Assembly (NCBI RefSeq): GCF_030518155.1
Contig: NZ_JAULRU010000569.1
Location: forward strand, 1-64,000
Length of the DNA stretch: 64,000 bases
Reading direction: 5' to 3'
Source: Gilvimarinus gilvus
Lineage (GTDB): Bacteria; Pseudomonadota; Gammaproteobacteria; Pseudomonadales; Cellvibrionaceae
Made by a program: the position numbers and the translations under genes. The notes under the pieces were generated by a model. It had not been told where the DNA came from, did no database searches, and worked only from the letters and a program-made list of their open reading frames with translations. Shown here in pieces: positions 19,216-28,065 of the stretch. Position 1 is the first letter of the stretch. Each line of letters starts with the position of its first letter.

Positions 19216-21864
19216 CTATACGGTCAATGGATCGGCTTTTTCTGGATCGATACCAAACTGCTTAATGGCTTTGGCGACTACATCCATTTTGATATTGCCT
19301 TGATCGGCCAGCGACTTAAGCGCTGCGATCACAACAAACTCACGGCTCACCTCGAAGAAGTGACGTAGTTTTTGTCGTGAATCACTGCGACCAAAACCAT
19401 CGGTACCCAGTACGCGATACTCACCCGGTACAAACGCACGCAATTGCTCTGCGTAGTTCTTCATGTAATCCGTGGCGATAATAAATGGACCTTCACTGCC
19501 TTCGAGCTGCTCGGTAATGTACGGCTTGCGGGGCTCAGCTGTTGGGTTCAGCAGGTTCCAGCGCTCGGCGGCCTGACCGTCACGGGTCAGCTCGTTGACA
19601 CTGGTCACGCTCCATACATCGGCCTCAACACTGAAATCGTTGCGCAGAATTTCTGCCGCAGCGCGCACTTCGTTAAGAATAGTCCCCGAGCCCAAGAGCT
19701 GCACTCGATTTTTCTTCTTACTGGTACCCTTCTCAAGCTTGTAGATACCCTTAATGATGCCTTCCTCGGCACCTTCCGGCATATCCGGATGCACGTAATT
19801 CTCGTTCATCAAGGTGATGTAGTAGTAACAATTCTCTTTGTCCTGATACATGCGCTTCAGGCCGTCCTGAACCAATACCGCCACTTCGTAAGAGTAAGTC
19901 GGATCGTAGCTGCGACAGTTAGGGATGGTGTTCGCCATAATGTGGCTGTGGCCATCCTGATGCTGCAAACCTTCGCCGTTCAACGTTGTGCGACCGGCGG
20001 TACCACCAAGCATAAAGCCGCGAGCTTGCGCATCGCCGGCCAACCAGGCCAAATCACCAATACGCTGGAAGCCAAACATTGAATAGTAAATGTAGAAAGG
20101 CAGCAGCGGCTTATCGTGGTTGCTGTATGAAGTAGCCGCAGCAACCCAAGCAGCCATAGCGCCGGCTTCGTTAATACCCTCTTCAAGAATCTGGCCTTTT
20201 TCATCTTCTTTATAGAACATGATTTGACCGGCATCTTGCGGAGTGTATTTCTGACCGAACGCCGAATAGATACCCACCTGACGGAACATACCTTCCATAC
20301 CGAAAGTACGCGCTTCGTCTGGCACGATGGGCACGACCTGCTCACCAATCTTCTTGTCTTTCAGTAGCGTATTCAAAACGCGTACGAACGCCATCGTGGT
20401 CGAAATTTCGCGCTCTCCGGTCCCTTTGAGCTGCGCCTTAAACGCTTCCAGAGACGGAATTTCCAGCGCTTCGAAGTCGGCCTTACGCGCAGGCAAGTAA
20501 CCGTTGAGTTCTTTGCGACGCTGCTGCAGATACTGCATCTCTGCACTGTCTTCTGGCGGACGGTAGTATGGAATGCTTTCCAGATCTTTATCTTCGATTG
20601 GAATATTGAAACGGTCGCGGAAAGTTTTCAGCGCGTCCATGTCTAATTTTTTCACCTGGTGAGCGTTGTTTACCGCTTCACCGGTGGGGCCCATGCCGTA
20701 ACCTTTCACGGTTTGCGCCAGAATAACGGTTGGTTGACCCTTGGTGTTTACCGCCTGATGATATGCGTTGTACACCTTGTGAGAATCGTGGCCACCGCGA
20801 GCCAGACGTAGAATCTCGTCATCCGACATATCTTTAACGAGTTCAAGCAGTTCAGGGTACTTGCCAAAGAAGTTCTCACGCGTGTAAGCACCACCATTGG
20901 CTTTGTAGTTTTGCATTTCGCCGTCACAGACTTCGTCCATGCGCTTTTGCAACAGGCCGGTTTTATCTTTCTCCAGCAATGCGTCCCAGCCGCCGCCCCA
21001 AAGAACTTTAATCACGTTCCAGCCGGCACCGCGGAATACGCCCTCTAGTTCCTGCACGATCTTGGCGTTACCACGTACCGGGCCATCGAGGCGCTGCAAG
21101 TTACAGTTGATAACGAAAATTAGGTTTTCGAGTTTTTCACGGCCAGCCAGCGAAATGGCACCTAAACTTTCTGGTTCATCACACTCACCGTCACCGAGGA
21201 AGGCCCAAATCTTGCGATCGCCTTTCTCAATTAATTCGCGGGCGTCCATATAGCGCATAACGTGCGCCTGGTAAATAGCGCCGATCGGACCAAGCCCCAT
21301 CGATACAGTTGGGAACTGCCAGTAGTCTGGCATCAGCCAGGGGTGCGGGTAAGACGACAGACCTTTGCCGTCAACTTCGCGGCGGAAGTTATCAAGTTGA
21401 TCTTCGCTCAGGCGGCCTTCAACGAAGGAGCGCGCGTACATACCGGGCGAGCTGTGGCCCTGAAAATACACCAAATCACCGGGGCCGTTTTCATTACCGC
21501 GGAAAAAGTGGTTAAAACCCACTTCATACAAGGTGGCAGCCGATGAGAAAGAGGCGATATGGCCACCCAGCTCATCATCGTTTTTGTTGGCACGAACCAC
21601 CATGGCAATAGCGTTCCAGCGAATGATTGAGCGTATTTTCTGCTCAATGTAAGAGTCGCCCGGGCTTTGAATTTCTTTCGATGTGGGGATGGTATTGCGG
21701 TAGGGGGTAGTAATGGCTGAGGGCTGGTCAATACCGTGATCGGCAGCGGCCTCTGACAGACTTTTCAGAAGAAATGCAGCTCGCTCCATACCTCCGTGAC
21801 GAACAACAGATTCCAAGGCATCACGCCACTCTCGGGTTTCCAGAGCATCAATATCTTCTATCAT
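19216..21864 (-). CDS. aceE: Pyruvate dehydrogenase E1 component (homodimeric type)
   Basis: E1 decarboxylates pyruvate with thiamine diphosphate and acetylates the E2 lipoyl groups. The 882-residue product is of the homodimeric AceE type, close to E. coli length (about 887). The ThDP/Mg motif GDGECDEPES...NCNLQRLDGPV (about 230-270) is intact, as are GHDSHKVYNAYH and TAGRTTLNGEGLQHQDGHS. The start has GAGGAGATTAT directly upstream. An inverted repeat GCGTTAGCACTAACGC lies about 45 bp upstream of the start and could be an operator. No pdhR-type regulator lies next to it. Confidence 0.97.
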   Translation of the reverse strand: MIEDIDALETREWRDALESVVRHGGMERAAFLLKSLSEAAADHGIDQPSAITTPYRNTIPTSKEIQSPGDSYIEQKIRSIIRWNAIAMVVRANKNDDELGGHIASFSSAATLYEVGFNHFFRGNENGPGDLVYFQGHSSPGMYARSFVEGRLSEDQLDNFRREVDGKGLSSYPHPWLMPDYWQFPTVSMGLGPIGAIYQAHVMRYMDARELIEKGDRKIWAFLGDGECDEPESLGAISLAGREKLENLIFVINCNLQRLDGPVRGNAKIVQELEGVFRGAGWNVIKVLWGGGWDALLEKDKTGLLQKRMDEVCDGEMQNYKANGGAYTRENFFGKYPELLELVKDMSDDEILRLARGGHDSHKVYNAYHQAVNTKGQPTVILAQTVKGYGMGPTGEAVNNAHQVKKLDMDALKTFRDRFNIPIEDKDLESIPYYRPPEDSAEMQYLQQRRKELNGYLPARKADFEALEIPSLEAFKAQLKGTGEREISTTMAFVRVLNTLLKDKKIGEQVVPIVPDEARTFGMEGMFRQVGIYSAFGQKYTPQDAGQIMFYKEDEKGQILEEGINEAGAMAAWVAAATSYSNHDKPLLPFYIYYSMFGFQRIGDLAWLAGDAQARGFMLGGTAGRTTLNGEGLQHQDGHSHIMANTIPNCRSYDPTYSYEVAVLVQDGLKRMYQDKENCYYYITLMNENYVHPDMPEGAEEGIIKGIYKLEKGTSKKKNRVQLLGSGTILNEVRAAAEILRNDFSVEADVWSVTSVNELTRDGQAAERWNLLNPTAEPRKPYITEQLEGSEGPFIIATDYMKNYAEQLRAFVPGEYRVLGTDGFGRSDSRQKLRHFFEVSREFVVIAALKSLADQGNIKMDVVAKAIKQFGIDPEKADPLTV

Positions 21865-22127
21865 ATAATCTCCTCAGTCATGCGCCTTTTGAGCACATTT
21901 AGACAAAGCGTTAGCACTAACGCGGACCTAGCCTGGCAGGATAAACCAGTGGCCTCGCCCCCATTAAGCACTCACAATCGCTGGGTTTTACCCCCAATGC
22001 AGGGGCCGAAAAATGCGCGAATTTTTACATATTTAGCGGGTATTTACCAGTCCTGCGGACTTTTAACCAAGTTAAAGCAACGACTTAGCCTATCCTCGGT
22101 ATGATATTTGCTCAGCAGGTCTATTTT

Positions 22128-24854
22128 TTACTCAATCACCAATGGCGGGAACTCAAGGGGCAGCCGCACCCCGACCTTCGCCGTCGTGAAGGATCGACTG
22201 TAGTGCTCTCGAGCACCATCACCATCGCTCATCAGATAAATATTGGCCGCAAACAGGCGCTCGACATAGCGCTCTACCGACGCACTGTTAAGGGCTGCCA
22301 CGCTAGCCCGGTCATTATCGGGAACCGGGTTGACCAGAGTGCGCCATAAATGCCGCTGATGCCAGTGTGCTTCCACCTTGTCGGGCGCCTCAGCGCGCCA
22401 CTGGCGTTTTAACTCAGCCAATCTCGGCCCAATATCCGGCTCTGCAAGTCGGCGCTGTAGCGCTTCGAGCAAGGGGCCCGTTAGAACATCACCAGAAGTC
22501 GCCAAGGACAAGGCCGCCACTCCAGCCATGTTATTGCGTTGCGCGCGGATGGCCACCGCCACGCCTTCTGCTTCACCGGGCTCATCTGACACATTTATTA
22601 ACTCGCCATTAAGCAAAGCGGCAACGGCCCGAATAAAGACAAAATCCTTAGCGTCACTAGAGCCACTTTGCAGGTAGAGCTCCAGCTCTCCTGCCCTGCG
22701 CTCTAAGCCGTGTGGCTGCCCCTGATCCGCAACCACCAGGCGTGCAGGCGCTGGCGGCGCACTGTCATTGTCGAGTAAAGCCAACTCTGCCAGAGCAGCC
22801 AGCCTCTGCGCCTCCTGCCGATAGAGGCTGCCGGCCGCCAACATCTGCAAAGACTTGACCTGCATATTATAACGCCAGGTTTCGGGCTCTAGCGAGTTGA
22901 GCGCCTCTAGCAACTCCCAGCGCGACCAATAAGGCTCATACTGCCAAAGAATAAAGGGGTCGGTGAATGTTCGCCCCAATGGCCCATTATCGTTTAGTTC
23001 TGCTTTTAGCCACGCTATGGCGCGTGTCAAGTTGTCACCAACCTTCATAGGCTCGTCGTACACGCGACCAAACTGGGTCAGAAAAAGCCCTAACTGAGAG
23101 TTATAGCCGGATATTTCAACATCTACACCGAGCACAGTAGGCCGCAATAGGTATTCCATTCCAGCCCGCTGTGCATGGTCTAATGCGGGCGCTAATTTTT
23201 CGGCCAACAAATAAACGCTGAGCAACGTATCAACCGCCTGACGCGCCGATGCATCGGCGCCCTGAGTGACCAGCCGCAAAAACAGACTCGCATCAGGGGA
23301 TGCCTGTAACCCAGTGGTTTGATACCACGCTGTCAATTGAGGACGATCAATCAGCTCAACCGGCTTTGCGCCGGCTGCGATTTGATGACTTGGCAACAGT
23401 TGTGACGACTTGGCCGTCAGTTTTTGCGGTATAAATTTGTTTGCATCCGGCAAAAATAAGCGGCGTTTAATCTCGGGCTTAATATCCGGGTGCTCATCAT
23501 TAGCCTCGACTACCCGATACGGTGTATGGCTGTGGCCTGCAAATCGATCGGTTTCGGCAGATTCATCGACCAATAGAGTGATGACATTGTCGGGGCGCAA
23601 TGCAGCCATCGCCCGCTGAACACTCAGAGGTTCAAACTTGCCGTAATCAAACGATTGAGAGAGCGCCTTGCCGGGAGCGGCTGACTGCAAACGGTTCGCC
23701 AGGGCAATCAGAGAGTGCTCGGCAAATGCATCGCGATATAAGAATTCATATCGCTCTGCTCGCGCCAACTCCTGAAAACGCCAGGCATCTAAACCCTGTC
23801 GCTTAATGTTGTCAATGACATAGTACAGTAGCGCTTCGACTTGGTTACTAGCCCTTACCCCTAATCGTGTGAGTTCAATATTCACAACAGCAAAACCGTC
23901 ACTGCCGGGCTTATGTTTAAAATCCAGCGTGATTTGCTTCGCCCAACCTAACGACCTCAAAAGTGCGACCAGACTGCCCGGCCCACGACGGGTCAACAAA
24001 TACTCAAATATTGAAAATGACTTATTTCGCTCTATGTCGGTCAAATTGGCGACGGGAAAATAGAAGTAAAGCGCGGGAGACTCGGCCTCACTGGCGACTT
24101 GCGCCTTGATAGGCAGCTGGTCTTGCTCGAAGTTAAAATTGTCATAACCGCTTACAGCCTGCTCGATGGGCAACTCCACTTGCAATAGCGATTTGACCCG
24201 CGCCTCCATATCATCCAGCGATGCCGCCGAGCGCACCGCCAGTGCAGCGCGGTCGGCGCGGTAATAGGTCCGATAGTAGTCTTTCAGCGCAGGGCTTAAA
24301 CTGGCCATAGGCGCGATACTGACGGATTGACCGTGCAGCTGTTTAGAGGCCAGCGCCGCCACCACTTCCAATCGCTGCTCCTGCGCCGTAACCGTGCTCG
24401 CAGCCCGAATGGTGTCGGCCAACCCCTGTTGTGCCCGGGCAACGCTCACCTCACTTGCAACCACGGGGCTCAGCAAAGGCACCACGTGTTCCAAAGAGCG
24501 TTCCCGGGCATAGCTTGGAAGACTAAACACGACGTAGCGTGGCGACAGACTAATGTCGATAGAGGCCTGCGATTGCTCCTGCAAGACAATAGCGGCCAGC
24601 CTGTGTATATCAGGAAATGCCAGCGGGTCGGTTGCTCTGCCCGCCTGAATGCTAAGCGCCCAATCTAAACCATCTGCGTCAAGATCCTGTATTAACAAAA
24701 CCTTTAAACCGTTAGCCAGAGTCAAATTGCGATAGCCGCGAGCGTCTAGTGGGCTATGCTCGACTTCGACACCCTGAGCCGCCCCCACCGAGGAGCAGCA
24801 CACGAGCACCAGCAGAACAATACCCCTGACGCCAGCAAAGAGGGGCAACCTCAT
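22128..24854 (-). CDS. M16 (insulinase/pitrilysin) family protein, zinc motif lost
   Basis: The 908-residue exported protein has a signal peptide (first about 26 residues, ending SSVGAAQG) and the full-length M16 layout: RGYRNLTLANGLKVLLIQDLDADGLDWALSIQAG at the N-terminus, then four M16-like lobes. Active M16 enzymes have HxxEH in this position. Here the segment reads IHRLAAIVLQEQ, so one His remains while the Glu and second His are gone. It is therefore probably a non-catalytic homologue, perhaps a chaperone-like or binding protein. It overlaps the upstream permease gene by four bases and is last in the tusA-like/permease/M16 operon. Confidence 0.85.
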   Translation of the reverse strand: MRLPLFAGVRGIVLLVLVCCSSVGAAQGVEVEHSPLDARGYRNLTLANGLKVLLIQDLDADGLDWALSIQAGRATDPLAFPDIHRLAAIVLQEQSQASIDISLSPRYVVFSLPSYARERSLEHVVPLLSPVVASEVSVARAQQGLADTIRAASTVTAQEQRLEVVAALASKQLHGQSVSIAPMASLSPALKDYYRTYYRADRAALAVRSAASLDDMEARVKSLLQVELPIEQAVSGYDNFNFEQDQLPIKAQVASEAESPALYFYFPVANLTDIERNKSFSIFEYLLTRRGPGSLVALLRSLGWAKQITLDFKHKPGSDGFAVVNIELTRLGVRASNQVEALLYYVIDNIKRQGLDAWRFQELARAERYEFLYRDAFAEHSLIALANRLQSAAPGKALSQSFDYGKFEPLSVQRAMAALRPDNVITLLVDESAETDRFAGHSHTPYRVVEANDEHPDIKPEIKRRLFLPDANKFIPQKLTAKSSQLLPSHQIAAGAKPVELIDRPQLTAWYQTTGLQASPDASLFLRLVTQGADASARQAVDTLLSVYLLAEKLAPALDHAQRAGMEYLLRPTVLGVDVEISGYNSQLGLFLTQFGRVYDEPMKVGDNLTRAIAWLKAELNDNGPLGRTFTDPFILWQYEPYWSRWELLEALNSLEPETWRYNMQVKSLQMLAAGSLYRQEAQRLAALAELALLDNDSAPPAPARLVVADQGQPHGLERRAGELELYLQSGSSDAKDFVFIRAVAALLNGELINVSDEPGEAEGVAVAIRAQRNNMAGVAALSLATSGDVLTGPLLEALQRRLAEPDIGPRLAELKRQWRAEAPDKVEAHWHQRHLWRTLVNPVPDNDRASVAALNSASVERYVERLFAANIYLMSDGDGAREHYSRSFTTAKVGVRLPLEFPPLVIE

Positions 24855-25945
24855 GGCTCCTCGCCTGTTACCTGCGCAGAATCGGTATGCGCATTATTAA
24901 CACCTATCGGCCACGCGTGCAGGATCGCCTTGACTAATGTAGCGAGAGGTATAGCAAAGAACACTCCCCAAAAACCCCACAGCCCGCCAAATACCAAGAC
25001 GGCCATTATGATGGCAACTGGGTGCAGATTGACGGCCTCAGAAAACAGTAGCGGAACCAGTACATTTCCGTCCAGCCCCTGAATAATGCCGTAGACCAAC
25101 AGCAAATAGAAAAACTCGGAACTCCAGCCCCACTGGAAGAAACCGATCATGGCAACCGGTAAAGTCACAACGGCCGCCCCAATATACGGAATCAAGACCG
25201 ACAGCCCGACAGCGATCGCGAGCAGGGCCGCATAATTTACACCTAAAAGAGCAAAGGAAATAAAAGTCACGGCCCCAACAATCAGAATCTCAATAGCCTT
25301 ACCGCGCACATAATTGGCTATTTGCTGGTTCATCTCGTGCCAAATCTTACTCATTACCGGGCGTTTACGTGGCAAAAAGCTCGCCACCCAATCCACGATC
25401 AGCGCACTGTCTTTTAGGAAGAAGAAAACCAGAATCGGCACCAATACAAAATAAACCAACACGGCCATTAACATGGGTAAACTGCTCACCGAGAAACTCA
25501 CAATACCCTGACCAATGCGCCCCAGTTCAGCGGTCGTTACCGCCATCAGCTCCTCGACTTGCGCTTGACTGACCAAATTAGGGTAGTTTTCAGGCAGCAA
25601 CAGCAATACATCTTGCCACTCACCGATCATACGCGGCATTTCCGCAATAAAGCGCGCCGACTGCTGCCAGATAACAGGCAACAATATAAACAACACCGAC
25701 ACCAGCATGGCCACCAGCAATACAAATGCCACCGAGACCGCAAGCCAGTGTGGAGCCCCCCAGGTACGCAGTCGCACCACCACGCCCTGCATTAAAAAAG
25801 CGATGATGATACTGGCGATCATAGGCGCCAAAACCATACCCATAGTCACGAGTACCGCTAAGCTGGCAATGATAAGGACCACCAGCAACACAGCCTCCTC
25901 GTCAGAGAAGTATCGGTCTATCCAGCTGCGAAAAATCCTAAACAT
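24851..25945 (-). CDS. AI-2E / PerM family permease
   Basis: The 364-residue membrane protein has about eight helices with the PerM layout: two N-terminal helices, a long amphipathic region, LPMLMAVLVYFVLVPILVFFFLKD, and the conserved VNYAALLAIAVGLSVLIPYIGAAVV and HPVAIIMAVLVFGGLWGFWGVFFAIPLATLVKA. Members have been proposed to export autoinducer-2 or act in cation exchange; the substrate here is unknown. It follows the TusA-like gene with no gap and overlaps the M16-like gene by ATGA, giving a tight three-gene operon. Confidence 0.9.
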   Translation of the reverse strand: MFRIFRSWIDRYFSDEEAVLLVVLIIASLAVLVTMGMVLAPMIASIIIAFLMQGVVVRLRTWGAPHWLAVSVAFVLLVAMLVSVLFILLPVIWQQSARFIAEMPRMIGEWQDVLLLLPENYPNLVSQAQVEELMAVTTAELGRIGQGIVSFSVSSLPMLMAVLVYFVLVPILVFFFLKDSALIVDWVASFLPRKRPVMSKIWHEMNQQIANYVRGKAIEILIVGAVTFISFALLGVNYAALLAIAVGLSVLIPYIGAAVVTLPVAMIGFFQWGWSSEFFYLLLVYGIIQGLDGNVLVPLLFSEAVNLHPVAIIMAVLVFGGLWGFWGVFFAIPLATLVKAILHAWPIGVNNAHTDSAQVTGEEP

Positions 25946-26236
25946 CTATTTTTGCTCCTGCCCGGCGGCTTTGGCTTCCGCACCTTTACGAATAATATGA
26001 ATGTACACACCCTCCTCTTCTCTTTGTTCGAGCAATGTGTGTACCGACAATTCACAATAAGCCGCCAAATCGCGGACCGAACCGGCATCGGTAGCGATCA
26101 CCTCCAGCACATCACCCGCAACCATTTTATTCAGGGCCTGTTTTGCCCGCAGCAACGGCATAGGACAGCGCAAATCTCGCGCATCTAACAACTCAGGATT
26201 ATATTCAGTGGAACTACCGTTTTTACACTCGGTCAT
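25946..26236 (-). CDS. TusA-family sulfurtransferase-like protein
   Basis: The 96-residue cytosolic protein has the SirA/TusA fold with the CPxP motif (LDARDLRCPMPLLRAKQAL, Cys at about 24) and GDVLEVIATDAGSVRDLAAYC. TusA-type proteins relay persulfide sulfur to targets such as tRNA thiolation enzymes or act in redox signalling. The Lys/Gln-rich C-terminal tail adds about 15 residues. TusA-like genes next to a PerM-type permease and a BepA-type protease are common in gammaproteobacteria, and that is the order here. Confidence 0.88.
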   Translation of the reverse strand: MTECKNGSSTEYNPELLDARDLRCPMPLLRAKQALNKMVAGDVLEVIATDAGSVRDLAAYCELSVHTLLEQREEEGVYIHIIRKGAEAKAAGQEQK

Positions 26237-26567
26237 AGGGTTTACTACTCATGGTCAATACCTCCGAGCATTGAGGCGAGCGAACATGCTATTGAAGTCT
26301 GCGTTTTTAAACAAGTCTTTCCCGTCGCTGTTGAACAGCGCGAATGCGGGTGAGTTCTGATCCCAATCAGCCAAAATAAAGTGAACAACCGGCTGCCACG
26401 GGCGAAAACAAAGCCACGAGCCTGCGCCCAGACATGCCAGCGATACCAGCCCAGAGCGACGAGAGCCATAAAACCTGTGAACATTTTGCCTGCTTATGAG
26501 CATCGCACAGGTGTTAAGATAGCACCCGCAATACGTAGCCGCGCCAGTAACAAGATGATCGGAGTCG
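26237..26567. other. Intergenic region between divergent tusA-like and bepA-like genes
   Basis: Promoters for both directions must lie here. Short minus-strand frames cross it, but none has a ribosome site or recognisable motif, so no gene is called. Confidence 0.4.
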
Positions 26568-28007
26568 TTGTTTAACGTGAGAAAAGTACTACTAGCCACC
26601 CTGCTGTTTAGCTTTAGCCTGACGTCACACGCAGCGGACGGGCTCAATTTGCCCGACTTTGGCGACACCACATCAGGCATTGTCTCCTTCCAGGAGGAAC
26701 GCCGCCTCGGGCAAATGTTTTTGCGTAGCTATCGCAGCCAGGTACCTACTTCCAGTGACCCCTTGCTCATCTCTTATCTGGAACACCTGATTGCCAAACT
26801 TGCCCTGTACAGCCCATTAAACAATCGCAATTTTGACCTGATTGTCGCCGAAAATTCCACCATGAACGCCTTTGCCGCCCCCGGCAACATTATTGGTGTG
26901 CATACCGGGCTACTGGTTCACTCGCAAAGTGAAGCGCAGCTAGCATCCGTACTGACCCACGAACTGGCTCACTTGAGTCAAAGGCACTACGCGCGGCGAC
27001 TGGAACAGCAGAGCAATATGGCGCTGCCTTTTTACACCGCATTGCTGGCCAGTCTCGTGCTGGCAGCCAGTGGTGACGCCGACGGTGGTATCGCTGCGAT
27101 TAGCGCTACCCAGGCAGCGGCCGCCGATGCCCAATTAAAATTTAGCCGCCAAAACGAACAAGAAGCCGACCGCTTAGGCATACAAACGTTAATCGACGCC
27201 GGCTACGATCCCTACGCGGCATCCGACATGTTTGAGCAAATGCTGCGGGCATCGCGCTACTCTCGCCGCCCCCCGGACTTTTTACTGACTCACCCGGTAA
27301 CAGAAAGTCGGATTTCCGACGCCCGGGCCCGAGCCATGCGCTACCCACGGCGCCTTCAGGCCGACAATCTGGAGTTCCACCTAATGCGCTCGCGTGTGCG
27401 CGCCGGCCAGGCTGAAACACCGCAGCGGGCTATCGACATGTTTCGCGGTGAACTCGAGGGCAACTCTCTATCGATGGATTCCAGTCAATATGGCCTTGCC
27501 CTGGCTTATGCCGAAGCGGGCAACCCCACCAAAGCGCGCGAAACGCTCACGCCACTGCTGGAGAAAGAGCCCGACCGACTCACCTATCAAGTGATGGATA
27601 TCGATATCGACATAGCGGCCGAACGCTACAGCGAAGCCTTGGACAAACTCAAAACCGGCCTGCATGATTTGCCCAACTACTACCCTTTTAACGTGCGCTA
27701 CGCCGAAGTGCTGATGAATTCAGGTCGCTATCAGTCGGGAGCGCATTTTTTGTCCCAGTACGTACGCAACCGCAAAGACGATCCCTACTTGTGGTATCTG
27801 CTGGCAGAGGTCAATGGCTTGGCGGGCGATGTACTGGGCGTACACGAGGCCCGCGCAGAATACTTCATTTTAATTGGCATTTACGACAAGGCCATCTTAC
27901 AACTTCGCAACGCCTTAAAGCTCACCAAAACGGATTACAAAACCGCGCTGCTCAATGAACGCCTGCGTTATGTGGAAAAACTACGAGCGGACCTAGACAG
28001 ACGGTAG
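26568..28007 (+). CDS. BepA-type periplasmic M48 metalloprotease with TPR domain
   Basis: BepA-type proteases act in outer-membrane protein quality control and lipopolysaccharide assembly. The 479-residue protein has a signal peptide (cleaved after SLTSHA), the zinc motif HELAHLSQRH (HExxH, about 127-136), the downstream EQEADRLGIQTLIDAGYD providing the third ligand Glu, and a C-terminal half of TPR-like helices (about 290-475). The start is uncertain: a TTG at 26568 or a GTG at 26577, with GGAG three and twelve bases upstream respectively. The family assignment is strong, but orthology to E. coli BepA was not tested. Confidence 0.9.
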   Translation: MFNVRKVLLATLLFSFSLTSHAADGLNLPDFGDTTSGIVSFQEERRLGQMFLRSYRSQVPTSSDPLLISYLEHLIAKLALYSPLNNRNFDLIVAENSTMNAFAAPGNIIGVHTGLLVHSQSEAQLASVLTHELAHLSQRHYARRLEQQSNMALPFYTALLASLVLAASGDADGGIAAISATQAAAADAQLKFSRQNEQEADRLGIQTLIDAGYDPYAASDMFEQMLRASRYSRRPPDFLLTHPVTESRISDARARAMRYPRRLQADNLEFHLMRSRVRAGQAETPQRAIDMFRGELEGNSLSMDSSQYGLALAYAEAGNPTKARETLTPLLEKEPDRLTYQVMDIDIDIAAERYSEALDKLKTGLHDLPNYYPFNVRYAEVLMNSGRYQSGAHFLSQYVRNRKDDPYLWYLLAEVNGLAGDVLGVHEARAEYFILIGIYDKAILQLRNALKLTKTDYKTALLNERLRYVEKLRADLDRR

Positions 28008-28013
28008 AGGGTA

Positions 28014-28041
28014 CGGATTACGGGGTACGGGGTACGGGGTA
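28014..28041. repeat. Short tandem heptamer repeat
   Basis: Just after the bepA-like stop the 7-mer CGGGGTA occurs three times in perfect tandem (28021-28041), preceded by a variant CGGATTA. It lies in the short gap between convergent genes. Confidence 0.7.
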
Positions 28042-28065
28042 TGCTCTGTGACCTTGGGCGCCCCT

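Noticed and set aside
18324-19265. 313-residue Ser/Thr/Ala-rich frame on the plus strand
   Set aside because: It is the antisense shadow of the Ala/Pro/Glu-rich lipoyl region of aceF. It has no ribosome site, and aceF is certain.
26255-26680. 141-residue minus-strand frame between the tusA-like and bepA-like genes
   Set aside because: It runs antisense into the bepA signal peptide, has no ribosome site and resembles no family. A shorter start within it (about 26500) cannot be excluded, but is unsupported.
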